Origin: Enterovibrio qingdaonensis
GTDB taxonomy: Bacteria; Pseudomonadota; Gammaproteobacteria; Enterobacterales; Vibrionaceae
NCBI RefSeq assembly: GCF_028683135.1
Contig: NZ_JAJUBB010000008.1
Coordinates: 167,631-231,630, forward strand
DNA length: 64,000 bases
Direction of reading: 5' to 3'
The notes under the pieces are model-generated. The model did no database searches, was not told the DNA's origin, and worked only from the letters and a program-made list of their open reading frames with translations. This document shows positions 8,850-18,189 of the stretch, piece by piece (the stretch's first letter is position 1; each line of letters begins with the position of its first letter). A program made the position numbers and the translations under genes.

Positions 8850-10727
8850 ATGGCGTTATGGGGCGGAAGGTTTAGTCAGGCAGCTGATACACGTTTTAAG
8901 CAGTTCAACGATTCGCTGCGTTTTGACTATCGCCTCGCGGAGCAGGACATTGTCGGTTCAATTGCATGGTCTAAAGCCCTGCGTTCCGTCGGTGTGCTGA
9001 GTGAGCAAGAGCAACAGCGTTTAGAGCTTGCGCTCAACGAAATCAAGCTGGCTGTGATGGAAGATCCAGAGCAGATCCTGCGCTCCGACGCCGAAGACAT
9101 TCATAGCTGGGTGGAGCAGCAACTGATCGCCAAAGTTGGCGATTTGGGTAAAAAGCTGCACACCGGTCGTTCGCGTAACGATCAGGTCGCGACAGACCTA
9201 AAGTTGTGGTGTCGTCAGCAAGGCCAACAACTTCTCCTTGCACTCGACAAGCTGCAAAACCAAATGGTTCAGGTGGCGGCAGAAAACCAAACCACGGTGC
9301 TGCCGGGTTATACCCACCTTCAGCGTGCTCAGCCAGTGACGTTTGCGCACTGGTGCTTGGCGTACGTTGAAATGTTTGAACGTGATTATTCTCGTTTGAA
9401 TGATGCACTGAGCCGACTCGATACGTGCCCGTTAGGCTCTGGTGCTTTGGCTGGTACGGCGTACCCGATTGACCGTGAAGCTCTGGCGCATAGCTTGGGT
9501 TTCCGTCGTGCAACCCGCAACAGCTTGGATTCAGTGTCCGACCGTGACCATGTGATGGAGCTGATGTCTGTTGCCTCAGTATCCATGCTGCACCTTTCTC
9601 GCATGGCAGAAGATCTGATTTTCTACAACTCAGGTGAATCAGGGTTTGTTGAGCTGGCGGATACGGTGACATCCGGCTCCTCGCTCATGCCACAAAAGAA
9701 AAACCCAGATGCACTGGAGCTTATTCGTGGTAAGACAGGCCGTGTTTACGGTGCCATGTCGGCGATGATGATGACAGTGAAAGCACTTCCTCTTGCCTAT
9801 AACAAGGACATGCAGGAAGACAAAGAAGGTCTGTTCGACGCGCTGGATACCTGGTTTGACTGTATTGAAATGGCTGCACTTTGTTTTGATGGTATCAAGA
9901 TAAACAAAGCGCGTACGCTGGAAGCGGCGATGCAAGGCTACTCGAATGCCACTGAACTTGCTGATTACCTTGTAGCTAAGGGTATTCCGTTCCGTGAAGC
10001 GCACCATATCGTGGGTGTTGCGGTGGTTGCTGCGATAGAAAAAGGCTGCGCGCTCGAAGAGATGTCGCTGGAAGAGATGAAGCAATTCTCTTCTGTGATA
10101 GATGAAGACGTGTATCCAATATTGACGATTGAGTCTTGTCTTGAAAAACGCTGTGCCCTCGGCGGAGTCGCCCCCAATCAGGTGGAGTACGCGATCAGTC
10201 AGGCTGAGAAGCGTCTAGAAAAACGTTACTCTCCGAGAGTGAAAGTGCGTGGTGCTCGCTTGACGGATCTCGATGCGATTGAAGGCATGGTGGTGTACTG
10301 GGCCGGTCTTGGTGAAAACCTGCCACGTGAGCGCAACGAATTGGTGCGTGATATTGGCTCATTTGCAGTAGCAGAACACCAAGGTGAAGTCACAGGTTGT
10401 GCCTCGCTATACGTATACGACTCCGGTTTAGCCGAAGTGCGTTCTCTGGGTGTGGAAGCCGGTTGGCAAGGTCAAGGGCAGGGCAGTGCAATTGTTGAGC
10501 ACCTGCTGAAAAAAGCGCAGAACATGGCCATTAAGAAAGTGTTTGTGCTGACGCGTGTGCCGGAATTTTTTATGCAGCAAGGCTTTATTCCGACCTCTAA
10601 GTCACTGTTGCCTGAGAAGGTGATGAAAGACTGTGAGCGTTGTCCACGCTTACACGCGTGTGACGAAGTGGCGTTGGAGTTCACGTTTGATCAAGACAGA
10701 TTGATTGCCAAGGTCAACGTGGCGTAA
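8850..10727 (+). CDS. argH: Argininosuccinate lyase fused to N-acetylglutamate synthase domain, ArgH(A)
   Basis: Residues 1 to about 460 are argininosuccinate lyase of the fumarase superfamily, with [13 protein letters not shown] and the signature [12 protein letters not shown] (276-287); this part releases arginine and fumarate. From about residue 463 to 625 there is a GNAT acetyltransferase domain with the acetyl-CoA loop [12 protein letters not shown], matching the short ArgA domain that acetylates glutamate in the first step of the pathway. Such fusions are known in Vibrio and Moritella. The first and last enzymes of the pathway are thus one polypeptide. The GNAT part contains a cysteine cluster [10 protein letters not shown] near the end. 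The frame is continuous with no sign of a frameshift. AAGGAG precedes the ATG; a terminator follows at 10765. Confidence 0.95.
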   Translation: MALWGGRFSQAADTRFKQFNDSLRFDYRLAEQDIVGSIAWSKALRSVGVLSEQEQQRLELALNEIKLAVMEDPEQILRSDAEDIHSWVEQQLIAKVGDLGKKLHTGRSRNDQVATDLKLWCRQQGQQLLLALDKLQNQMVQVAAENQTTVLPGYTHLQRAQPVTFAHWCLAYVEMFERDYSRLNDALSRLDTCPLGSGALAGTAYPIDREALAHSLGFRRATRNSLDSVSDRDHVMELMSVASVSMLHLSRMAEDLIFYNSGESGFVELADTVTSGSSLMPQKKNPDALELIRGKTGRVYGAMSAMMMTVKALPLAYNKDMQEDKEGLFDALDTWFDCIEMAALCFDGIKINKARTLEAAMQGYSNATELADYLVAKGIPFREAHHIVGVAVVAAIEKGCALEEMSLEEMKQFSSVIDEDVYPILTIESCLEKRCALGGVAPNQVEYAISQAEKRLEKRYSPRVKVRGARLTDLDAIEGMVVYWAGLGENLPRERNELVRDIGSFAVAEHQGEVTGCASLYVYDSGLAEVRSLGVEAGWQGQGQGSAIVEHLLKKAQNMAIKKVFVLTRVPEFFMQQGFIPTSKSLLPEKVMKDCERCPRLHACDEVALEFTFDQDRLIAKVNVA

Positions 10728-10758
10728 AGACAAGCCACATAAAAGACTCTCGATATTG

Positions 10759-11031
10759 CTAAGAACCGACCTCTGGTCGGTTTTTTTTCGTCTCAGGTAA
10801 CGGCTTTCTAAACGGCATAAGCACGAGATGGAGAGATAGCAAGAGCGCGCTGGCACCGGCGGCAAAGAGCAAGGAAATGGACTCGATAGACTTAGGCGTG
10901 TCACTGAATCCGACAAACCAAAGTGGCCAAAGGATGACATTCATGACGGCAAGCTGAACCATACAGCGCTTACAACGGCCAAGCTTGGCGCGAAGGGAAA
11001 GGGAGGCATCTTTGCAAAAACGGCAGCTCAT
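10759..11031 (-). CDS. DUF3624 family small membrane protein
   Basis: The 90-residue product has an N-terminal pair of CxxC motifs (CRFC at residues 3-6 and CKRC near 20-23), probably a metal-binding ribbon, then two hydrophobic segments (about 27-43 and 52-73), and a basic proline-rich tail. This is the layout of the DUF3624 family found mostly in vibrios, whose function is unknown to me. It converges on argH(A), and its last codons lie inside the arg operon terminator. The ribosome-binding site is weak. Confidence is moderate for the family and high that it is coding. Confidence 0.75.
   Translation of the reverse strand: MSCRFCKDASLSLRAKLGRCKRCMVQLAVMNVILWPLWFVGFSDTPKSIESISLLFAAGASALLLSLHLVLMPFRKPLPETKKNRPEVGS
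10765..10788 (+). terminator. Terminator of the argCBGH(A) operon
   Basis: ACCGACC (10765-10771) pairs with GGTCGGT (10775-10781) around a TCT loop and is followed by a T run. It overlaps the 3' end of the convergent DUF3624 gene. Confidence 0.9.
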
Positions 11032-11075
11032 TGTTTCTCAGTCAGTTATTGAGTTACTACGATGAGCCTACAAAG

Positions 11076-11100
11076 AAAAAAGCCCTCCGTAAAGGAGGGC
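11076..11100 (-). terminator. Terminator of the flavoprotein gene
   Basis: On the minus strand GCCCTCC and GGAGGGC enclose a five-base loop and are followed by six T (11081-11076). Confidence 0.9.
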
Positions 11101-11150
11101 AAAGTGCAAGAGTTAAGGGGATTAACTGTTTGTGGAAAGTAATTATGGGA

Positions 11151-12602
11151 TTAACAGCCTGGTCCACAATCCAGACAGTGTTTAATCATTTCAGGACCGA
11201 GGTGCAGTTTTGCATTCAGGTCACGCAGTGCCGTGCGGACACCTTCTTCGATAACCGGATGGTAGAACGGCATGTCCAGCATCTGTGAAATCGTCATCTG
11301 GTTTTGGTGTGCCCAAGCCAGCAGGTGCGCCAAGTGCTCAGCGTTTGGCCCCATCATTTCTGCGCCAAGGAAGCGGCCAGTGCCTTGCTCGCCATAGACG
11401 TGCAGAACACCTTTATTACGCAACATCACACGTGAGCGGCCTTGGTTTTCAAAAGACACCATGCCCGTTTCGAAACAGCCACAGGTGCCTAGGCGTGCGG
11501 TAATTTCTTTGTAGGTTTCACCGACCATCGCGATTTGTGGATCGGAGAACACGGCAGAAATCTTGCTGCGGCGAAGGCCTGCGCGGATATCTGGGAAACG
11601 ACCTGCGTTATCACCTGCAATGCGACCTTGGTCCGCGGCCTCATGAAGAAGCGGGATTTGGTTGCTTGCGTCACCCGCGATAAAGATCGACGCGACAGAC
11701 GTTTGCATGGTGTACGGGTCAGCCGTTGGTACGCCGCGGGCATCCAATTCCATACCTGTGTTTTCGATATCCAGTTTGTCGACGTTTGGACGACGACCAG
11801 TCGCGGCCAGCACATAATCGACTGCGATACGCTGGGTTTCACCTTGCTTGTCGAGGTAGCGGATATGGACTTTGTCGCCCTCACGCACCATCTCTTCGAC
11901 TTTTGCATCCGCGTCCAGATAGAACTCTTCATTAAACGCTTTATCGGCGTAGGCCATGACAGTAGGGTCGGTGAGTGGGCCAACTTGACCACCAACACCA
12001 AACATCTTCACTTTAACGCCTAAGCGATGTAAAGATTGGCCAAGCTCAAGGCCGATAACACCTGGGCCGAATACAGCAACAGACTCAGGTAGGTCATCCC
12101 ACTCGAACACATCATCGTTAATGATTAGTCGGTCACCCAAATCATTCCAAGGTGCTGGCCATGTAGGACGAGAACCGGTTGCGATAACAATGCGCTTTGC
12201 TTCAATACGAGTATGGTCATCAACCATCAGCGTGTTGTCATCAAGGAATTTTGCGTAGCCTGACACTTTGTCTTCTGCAGGAATTTCTTCAACGCCTTCA
12301 AGAACAAAACCAACGAAACGGTCACGTTCGCGTTTTACGCGGTCCATGACTTCACGACCGTTGATCTTGATGTCGCCTTGAGGGTAAACACCAAAGCCTG
12401 GTGCTTTCTCAATGTGGTGGACAGCTTCTGCTGCAGCAATCAATAGCTTTGATGGCATACAACCAACGCGTGCACAGGTTGTACCGTATGGGCCGCCTTC
12501 GACAATCACGACATTGTCTGCGTGAGCTTTTGCGGCACGATAGGCACCCAGACCTGCTGTACCACCACCGATTACGGCTACATCAACGTTCAAGGTTTTC
12601 AT
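11151..12602 (-). CDS. Dihydrolipoamide dehydrogenase-like FAD disulfide oxidoreductase with C-terminal cysteine motif
   Basis: This is a pyridine nucleotide-disulfide oxidoreductase: FAD-binding GGGTAGLGA at residues 12-20, redox pair Cys43/Cys48 in GTTCARVGCMPSKL, NAD-binding GPGVIGLELG, the second FAD motif IFIAGDA, and a C-terminal YHPVIEEG that supplies the catalytic His-Glu pair. It is not in a pyruvate or oxoglutarate dehydrogenase operon, so it is probably not the E3 subunit of those complexes. The protein ends in HCLDCGPGC (cysteines 476, 479, 483), an extension absent from ordinary Lpd and recalling the C-terminal redox cysteines of mercuric and high-Mr thioredoxin reductases. It lies downstream of the peroxiredoxin-glutaredoxin gene, so it may reduce that or a related thiol protein; this is inference. 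The ATG at 12602 (483 residues) was chosen over 12626 because it starts MKTLNVDVAVIGGG, with AAGAAC upstream. Confidence 0.88.
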   Translation of the reverse strand: MKTLNVDVAVIGGGTAGLGAYRAAKAHADNVVIVEGGPYGTTCARVGCMPSKLLIAAAEAVHHIEKAPGFGVYPQGDIKINGREVMDRVKRERDRFVGFVLEGVEEIPAEDKVSGYAKFLDDNTLMVDDHTRIEAKRIVIATGSRPTWPAPWNDLGDRLIINDDVFEWDDLPESVAVFGPGVIGLELGQSLHRLGVKVKMFGVGGQVGPLTDPTVMAYADKAFNEEFYLDADAKVEEMVREGDKVHIRYLDKQGETQRIAVDYVLAATGRRPNVDKLDIENTGMELDARGVPTADPYTMQTSVASIFIAGDASNQIPLLHEAADQGRIAGDNAGRFPDIRAGLRRSKISAVFSDPQIAMVGETYKEITARLGTCGCFETGMVSFENQGRSRVMLRNKGVLHVYGEQGTGRFLGAEMMGPNAEHLAHLLAWAHQNQMTISQMLDMPFYHPVIEEGVRTALRDLNAKLHLGPEMIKHCLDCGPGC

Positions 12603-12678
12603 TGTTCTTCTCCAGATAAATCTCATTCCAGAAGGCGCGAAAAAGCGAAGCGAAATAAAGTGAAACGGTTTAAATGAT

Positions 12679-12700
12679 TAGGGCAGCTTGCGCTGCCCTA
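12679..12700. other. Hairpin between peroxiredoxin-glutaredoxin and flavoprotein genes
   Basis: A perfect 9-base stem TAGGGCAGC / GCTGCCCTA with a TTGC loop lies between the two minus-strand genes. There is no good T run on the minus strand, so it may be a weak terminator or an mRNA processing or stability element that sets their relative expression. Confidence 0.6.
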
Positions 12701-12707
12701 TTGATGA

Positions 12708-13439
12708 TTATGCGAAGTAAGCTTCTAGCTCGTCGCTGCCACCAATGTGCTTACCGCCGATGAACACTTGAGGTACTGTTGCACGACCGCTTACAGCGCG
12801 CAGGCTAACAGTGGTTGCATCTTGGCCAAGTACAATCTCTTCAAACTGTAGCTTGTTGTCGATCAGCGTTTGTTTCGCTTTCGCACAGAACGGACAACCT
12901 GGTTTGCTGAATACCGTAATTGATTCTTGCAGTTTGTGCTCTGGTGCTACGTAAGCCAGCATGGTGTCTGCATCAGAAACTTTGAACGGGTCGCCCGGCT
13001 CGTTTGGCTCGATGAACATTTTCTCTACCACGCCGTCTTTCACCAGCATGCTGTAACGCCATGAACGTTCGCCGAAGCCCAAGTCATCTTTCGCTACTGC
13101 CATACCCATGCCACGAGTGAACTCTGCGTTACCGTCTGGGATGAAGGTGATGTTTTCAGCTTCTTGGTCGGCTTTCCACGCGTTCATTACGAAGGTGTCG
13201 TTTACCGATACACACAGAATGTCGTCAACGCCGTGCTCTTTAAATACTGAATGCAGTTCGTTGTAACGTGGCAGGTGCGTTGAGGAACACGTTGGTGTAA
13301 ATGCACCTGGCAAGCTGAATACGACGACTGTTTTACCAGCAAATAGCTCATCTGTGGTCACGTTAACCCATGCATCACCCTGACGTGTTGGGAATGTAAC
13401 GCTTGGTACTTTTTGACCTTCTTTAGTAATAAATTCCAT
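12708..13439 (-). CDS. Peroxiredoxin-5/glutaredoxin fusion protein
   Basis: Residues 1 to about 165 are a Prx5-type peroxiredoxin with the peroxidatic Cys51 in [14 protein letters not shown]; residues about 172-243 are a glutaredoxin with the CPFC pair at 182-185 and the TVPQVFIGG and GGSDEL glutathione-binding motifs. The fusion, known from Vibrio and Haemophilus, reduces hydrogen peroxide and alkyl peroxides using glutathione directly. AAGGGG precedes the ATG. It is divergent from oxyR across about 150 bases, which suggests induction by OxyR under peroxide stress. Confidence 0.95.
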   Translation of the reverse strand: MEFITKEGQKVPSVTFPTRQGDAWVNVTTDELFAGKTVVVFSLPGAFTPTCSSTHLPRYNELHSVFKEHGVDDILCVSVNDTFVMNAWKADQEAENITFIPDGNAEFTRGMGMAVAKDDLGFGERSWRYSMLVKDGVVEKMFIEPNEPGDPFKVSDADTMLAYVAPEHKLQESITVFSKPGCPFCAKAKQTLIDNKLQFEEIVLGQDATTVSLRAVSGRATVPQVFIGGKHIGGSDELEAYFA

Positions 13440-13526
13440 GGTAATACCCCTTAAATGATTTCTTTGTTTTCAGTTCTTTAATCCGGCGTTCCCGGTTGAT
13501 GTGTGTATATTAGTGCCATTCGGGTG

Positions 13527-13574
13527 GATAGATCTAATTGATTGGGTTTATCATTTCGATAAGCAAAACCTATC
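13527..13574. promoter_or_regulatory. Candidate OxyR operator in the prx-oxyR intergenic region
   Basis: Half-site-like elements GATAG (13527-13531), the palindrome TTATC-ATTTC-GATAA (13548-13562) and CTATC (13570-13574) are spread over about four helical turns, recalling the four ATAG-type half-sites bound by OxyR tetramers. The match is imperfect. Confidence 0.4.
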
Positions 13575-13587
13575 GAAGGGGTATAGT

Positions 13588-14493
13588 GTGAACATTCGTG
13601 ATCTTGAGTATCTGGTTGCCCTCTCTGAGCACCAGCACTTTCGTAAAGCCGCAGAGGCCTGTTTTGTAAGCCAGCCAACGCTGAGTGGACAAATCCGTAA
13701 GCTGGAAGACGAGTTGGGCGTGGTGTTGCTGGAGCGTACAAGTCGCAAAGTACTATTCACGGATGCAGGGATGCAGCTTGTCAGGCAGGCGCAGAAAATC
13801 TTAATGGAAGTAAAAGTGCTGGAAGAAATGGCAAGCCAGCAAGGCGAAGAAATGTCAGGTCCTTTGCACGTCGGCTTTATTCCGACTGTTGGGCCATACT
13901 TGCTGCCCCACATAGTGCCGGCCATCAAAGAAGCGTTCCCAGAGCTTGAGCTGTTCTTGCATGAAGCGCAGACGCACCAACTGGTACAACAGTTGGAAGA
14001 GGGTAAGCTTGATTGCATGATTCTGGCGACGGTGAAAGAGACGGAGCATTTTATCGAAATGCCGCTCTACTACGAGCCGATGATCCTCGCCGTTCCAGAA
14101 AATCATCGTTGGTCCAAAGAGAAAGAAGTGTCAATGGACTCGCTTCAAGGTGAAACGTTATTAATGCTCGCGGACGGTCACTGTCTTCGCGATCAAGCCA
14201 TGGGGTTCTGCTTCGCTGCTGGTGCCAATGAAGACTCTCGCTTTCGTGCAACCAGTTTAGAAACGCTGCGCAATATGGTGGCGGCAGAAACCGGAATCAC
14301 CTTGCTGCCTAAACTCTCGGTGCCGAAAAGTATGCATCGAGATGGTGTGGTGTATATCAAAGCGGTTGATCCAGAGCCCCAAAGACTCATCACATTGGAT
14401 TACCGACCAGGTTCGCCATTGCGTGCACGCTATGAGAAGCTGGCTGGGGTAATCGCTACGGCGATGAAAGCGACCTGTAACGCAGTGGAGTAA
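13588..14493 (+). CDS. oxyR: Hydrogen peroxide-sensing LysR-type regulator OxyR
   Basis: OxyR activates antioxidant genes when peroxide forms its intramolecular disulfide. The N-terminal LysR helix-turn-helix NIRDLEYLVALSEHQHFRKA is very close to E. coli OxyR, and both sensing cysteines are present at the same positions, Cys199 (DGHCLRDQ) and Cys208 (GFCF). I chose the GTG at 13588 (301 residues), which has AAGGGG at 13576-13581; an in-frame ATG at 13501 would add 29 residues with no counterpart in OxyR. It is divergent from the peroxiredoxin-glutaredoxin gene. Confidence 0.96.
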   Translation: MNIRDLEYLVALSEHQHFRKAAEACFVSQPTLSGQIRKLEDELGVVLLERTSRKVLFTDAGMQLVRQAQKILMEVKVLEEMASQQGEEMSGPLHVGFIPTVGPYLLPHIVPAIKEAFPELELFLHEAQTHQLVQQLEEGKLDCMILATVKETEHFIEMPLYYEPMILAVPENHRWSKEKEVSMDSLQGETLLMLADGHCLRDQAMGFCFAAGANEDSRFRATSLETLRNMVAAETGITLLPKLSVPKSMHRDGVVYIKAVDPEPQRLITLDYRPGSPLRARYEKLAGVIATAMKATCNAVE

Positions 14494-14520
14494 TTGACGA
14501 ATACTGCGTTCAGCGGCAAT

Positions 14521-14548
14521 AAAAAAGGCACCTTACGGTGCCTTTTTT
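14521..14548. terminator. Bidirectional terminator between oxyR and mrcA
   Basis: A perfect 12-base stem (AAAAAAGGCACC and its complement) with a TTAC loop serves the converging oxyR and mrcA transcripts. Confidence 0.92.
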
Positions 14549-14581
14549 GTCTCAATGCGTTTTTGACTCAATGATTGAGGG

Positions 14582-17104
14582 TTAAAACAGCTCTTCACCT
14601 TCTGATTCATAGATGTTGCCGCCGCTTGCTGCGGCCGAGGAAACATAATCAGTCGGCTCTGTGCCTTTTTTGAAGTACTCAAACATTGAGCTGCCATCAG
14701 ACTTACGGGTCAATAGACCTGTCTCGCGGTCAATGCGCACTTTCACGATATCTGATGGGATGACTTTGCTCTGAACTGGCACGTCAACCAAGGCGTCAGA
14801 CATAAAGTCGATCCACGCAGGTTGTGCTGTTTTTGCCCCTGCTTCCGCACCAGAGATCTGGTCTTTGTCGAGGTTAGCGTTACGTGCTGTTCTGCCAAGT
14901 TCACGCGCGTGATCGTCAAAACCAACCCAAACGGTTGCAACGAGACCTGGTGCAAAGCCGGTGTACCATGCATCTTTTGAATCGTTGGTAGTACCGGTTT
15001 TACCACCGATATCGCGACGTTTCAGTTTCTGAGCGCGCCAGCCTGTGCCGTTCCAACCTGTGCCTTGGCGCCAATCACCGCCACCCCAGATATTCGCTTC
15101 CAGCATTTCGCGAACCAAGAAGGCATTCTGCTCAGTGATCACATGCGGTGCGAAGTTCTTGGCAGGTGCGTTTTCCATGTCAGCAGTGTTGTCTAGCAGA
15201 CTTACTTCTTCTTGCATGTTGCTTGAATCAAGCTTGTCTGTATCCGAGGTGCCTTCGCAGTTATCACGACAAATTGTCTGTGGGTTGGCGACGAAAACTT
15301 CTTTGCCAAATGGATCTTCTACTTTGCTAATGTAGTAAGGCGCAAGGTAGTAACCACCATTTGCAAAGACGCTGAACCCTTGAGCCACTTCCATTGGGGT
15401 CAAGCTACCTGCTCCCAATGCCAATGTTTCAGAGCGAGGCAGGTCGTCGTGTTTGAAGCCAAAGCGGGTGAGGAAGTCGATAGTCTCATCCAGACCTACT
15501 CGGCGAAGAACTCGAACGGCCATGACGTTTTTAGATTGCGCTAAACCAATACGCGCGCGCGTTGGACCGTCATAAGTTGGTGGTGAGTTCTTTGGACGCC
15601 ACGCAGTCCCTTGGCTCGAATCCCACTTATTGATCGGGGCATCGTTAATGAGTGTCGCCAGTGTCATGCCTTGTTCAAGGGCGGCCGAGTAAATAAACGG
15701 TTTGATCCCAGAACCGACCTGACGGACAGATTGCGTCGCGCGGTTAAACTTGCTGTGGACGAAGTTAAAACCACCTACCAGTGCTTTCACTGCTCCGTTT
15801 TCAGGTGACATCGCCACCATGGCAGTATTGGCATCCGGCACTTGGCTCAGGTGCCAAACATCATTCACCTTGCGCACCCAAATTTGCTCACCTACAGCCA
15901 GAATGTCTGCGGCTTGTTTTGGTGCCGTGCCTTGACGCGTATCTGTTTTGTAACGACGCGCCCATTTCATACTATCCCAAGGCAGGCTTGCTACAACCCC
16001 ATCTTGCAGTTCAACGTCAGCCGTTTGGCCTTTGACCTTGACGACAACAGCAGGTTCAAGCTCACCATAAGTTGGCTGCTTTTTGAGGTGTTTTTGGATT
16101 TGTTCAGCGTCCCAAGGGGCTGCACCGTCTTTCCAAAGAGTCGCTACTGCACCGCGGTAGCCATGACGTTCGTCGTAAGATAACAGGTTGTTTACGGCAG
16201 CGGTTTGAGCGGCTTTTTGCAAGCGTGAGTCTACCGTGGTGTAGATTTTCATGCCTGACTCGTAAACGCCTTCACCATAGTGTTCTACTGCCCAAGCGCG
16301 AGCAAGCTCGGCCACATACGGGGCATTAAGCTCGATTTCAGCACCGTGGTAGCGTGAAACAATGGTTTCTGCTTTCGCTTGTTCATACTCAGAACGCGTG
16401 ATGTAGCCTTCATCCAGCATACGCTTTAGAACAACGTTACGGCGGTGCGTAGCGCGTTCAACCGAGTAGATGGGATTCATGGTTGAAGGGGCTTTTGGCA
16501 TGCCTGCCAGCGTAGCGAGCTCGCTCAGCGTCAGATCTTTTAGGTCTTTGCCAAAATACACGCGCGCGGCGGCACCAAAACCATACGAGCGGTAACCCAA
16601 GAAAATCTTGTTAACGTAAAGCTCCATGATTTCTTGTTTGGTCAGCAGTTGCTCAATGTGGATGGCGATAAAAATCTCTTTGATTTTACGCATGATCTTC
16701 TTCTCGTTTGAGAGGAAGAAATTACGTGCTAACTGCTGCGTGATGGTACTCGCACCTTGCTTCGCTGAGCCGGATAAGGCCACGACAATTGCTGCACGTG
16801 TAATACCAATCGGGTCAATACCCGGGTGGTCATAAAAACGGCTGTCTTCGGTCGCAATCAGCGCGTCAATGAGATCTTGTGGGATTTCATTGTAGGTGAC
16901 TGGGATTCGGCGTTTTTCACCAAACTGGGAAATCAGCTTCCCATCGGCACTATAAACCTGCATCGGTGTTTGCAGTTTGACGTCTTTAAGAGTGGCAACA
17001 TCTGGCAGTTCTGGCTTCAGGTAAACATAGAAACCAAAAATTGTACCCACTCCAATAAATATGCAAACAATTGCAAGAATAAGCAGTCGCTTAATGAACT
17101 TCAC
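14582..17104 (-). CDS. mrcA: Penicillin-binding protein 1A, bifunctional peptidoglycan synthase
   Basis: This class A PBP polymerises and cross-links peptidoglycan in the periplasm while anchored by one N-terminal membrane helix (about residues 5-27). The glycosyltransferase domain shows EDSRFYDHPGID and KQGASTITQQLARNFF; an OB-like insert follows; the transpeptidase has the SxxK nucleophile Ser465-Lys468 in QVGSGIKPF, the SKN motif in AQSKNVMAVR, and KTGTTN. The 840-residue length is typical. It is divergent from pilM, as in Vibrio and other gamma-proteobacteria. Confidence 0.96.
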   Translation of the reverse strand: MKFIKRLLILAIVCIFIGVGTIFGFYVYLKPELPDVATLKDVKLQTPMQVYSADGKLISQFGEKRRIPVTYNEIPQDLIDALIATEDSRFYDHPGIDPIGITRAAIVVALSGSAKQGASTITQQLARNFFLSNEKKIMRKIKEIFIAIHIEQLLTKQEIMELYVNKIFLGYRSYGFGAAARVYFGKDLKDLTLSELATLAGMPKAPSTMNPIYSVERATHRRNVVLKRMLDEGYITRSEYEQAKAETIVSRYHGAEIELNAPYVAELARAWAVEHYGEGVYESGMKIYTTVDSRLQKAAQTAAVNNLLSYDERHGYRGAVATLWKDGAAPWDAEQIQKHLKKQPTYGELEPAVVVKVKGQTADVELQDGVVASLPWDSMKWARRYKTDTRQGTAPKQAADILAVGEQIWVRKVNDVWHLSQVPDANTAMVAMSPENGAVKALVGGFNFVHSKFNRATQSVRQVGSGIKPFIYSAALEQGMTLATLINDAPINKWDSSQGTAWRPKNSPPTYDGPTRARIGLAQSKNVMAVRVLRRVGLDETIDFLTRFGFKHDDLPRSETLALGAGSLTPMEVAQGFSVFANGGYYLAPYYISKVEDPFGKEVFVANPQTICRDNCEGTSDTDKLDSSNMQEEVSLLDNTADMENAPAKNFAPHVITEQNAFLVREMLEANIWGGGDWRQGTGWNGTGWRAQKLKRRDIGGKTGTTNDSKDAWYTGFAPGLVATVWVGFDDHARELGRTARNANLDKDQISGAEAGAKTAQPAWIDFMSDALVDVPVQSKVIPSDIVKVRIDRETGLLTRKSDGSSMFEYFKKGTEPTDYVSSAAASGGNIYESEGEELF

Positions 17105-17250
17105 TTGATATTTCCTGTAACGTTTTTAGTCGCACTGTAGGGAGACTCAATGTCCGTAGTATAAAGAGAACTGAATAAAAAATAACGAATCAGCCGCCAG
17201 AACTTTAAAAAAGTTACTGAATGCTGACATTTAGCGGGACGGACCTGTAA

Positions 17251-18189
17251 ATGTTTCGAGGCAAATGGGCCATAGGGCTCGATATTGGTAATCATTCAGT
17301 TCGCGCAGCTCTGTTGGAAAGTCGAAGCAGCGGTATTGTCGTCCGAGATTTGTGTTCAGTTAGGCTAGAACACGCATCCCTAGGCGAAGCACTTAAGAGC
17401 TTGCGAAAAAAATTCTCTGTCAGCAAAGCATCACTGCGATTTGCGACGAAATCACAAGTAATGGGTATTGCCCAAAGTTCGGTAGCCATCAAGCGCCTTC
17501 CAGCTAGTCAGAATGTGTCTGAGCAAGAGCAATACATGCAGATCGGATTGCAGCTCTCAGAAAGTCTAGGGTTGGCGATGGACGACTTGCTGTATGACTA
17601 TCGAAACTTACCGTCAGGTGAAGGTATCGAAGTGTTTGCCTGCCGTAAATCTGTCCTAGAGCCAACGTTTGATGCTTTGGCAGCATCAGGCTTTCGACTC
17701 TCAGTTGTCGAGTTAGAGTCACATGCCTTGCTGCGCCTCTATGGTCGGCAGCAAGGAACGCTGTCCTCCTTCAACCATGCGCTTATGGCAGATATTAATA
17801 CTGAGCGATTACAGCTGTGTTTCGGCGTGAATGAGAAAGAGCCCATCATGCGAGACCTGCCCCTGCCGATTTCAATTGGTTTAAACGGTGATGGCGGTGA
17901 GAAAGCCTATTTCACCGAGCAAATCGCCGACACTATTCGCCGTCAATGCCAACTTGTCCGAACCCAGTTTGCAGAAGACCAAGTGACGACACTATGGCTG
18001 TCAGGAGAAGGTAATAGCTTGATCGATAAAGAACAGTTAGAAGGCCTTTTGGGTTGGGATGTACAGATGCTCAATCCGATTAAAGATCTGATCTGCCAAA
18101 ACAGTGTGATTAGTAAAATGCAAGAGCCAGCAAGCTATTGGTCGACTGCCGTGGGGCTAGCACTGCGAGGGATGGACGATGAGAAGTAA
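17251..18189 (+). CDS. pilM: Type IV pilus inner-membrane assembly protein PilM
   Basis: PilM is a cytoplasmic actin-like ATPase-fold protein that binds the N-terminus of PilN and links the alignment complex to the pilus motors. The N-terminus WAIGLDIGNHSVRAALLE is the phosphate-1 motif of the fold, and residues 66-75 and 205 onward show the expected FtsA-like pattern. At 312 residues it is slightly shorter than many homologues. It begins the pilMNOPQ operon, whose genes overlap or nearly touch; its 3' end overlaps pilN by 11 bases. GGACGGA lies upstream of the ATG. Confidence 0.93.
   Translation: MFRGKWAIGLDIGNHSVRAALLESRSSGIVVRDLCSVRLEHASLGEALKSLRKKFSVSKASLRFATKSQVMGIAQSSVAIKRLPASQNVSEQEQYMQIGLQLSESLGLAMDDLLYDYRNLPSGEGIEVFACRKSVLEPTFDALAASGFRLSVVELESHALLRLYGRQQGTLSSFNHALMADINTERLQLCFGVNEKEPIMRDLPLPISIGLNGDGGEKAYFTEQIADTIRRQCQLVRTQFAEDQVTTLWLSGEGNSLIDKEQLEGLLGWDVQMLNPIKDLICQNSVISKMQEPASYWSTAVGLALRGMDDEK

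Noticed and set aside
9043..9672. Long antisense reading frame (about 209 codons) opposite argH(A)
   Set aside because: It lies wholly inside a well-supported gene, lacks a ribosome-binding site and any family pattern, and such shadows are expected in codon-biased genes.
13501..13587. Longer N-terminus for OxyR starting at the ATG 13501
   Set aside because: It would add 29 residues that are not part of OxyR and would run through the predicted operator; GTG 13588 has a good ribosome-binding site.
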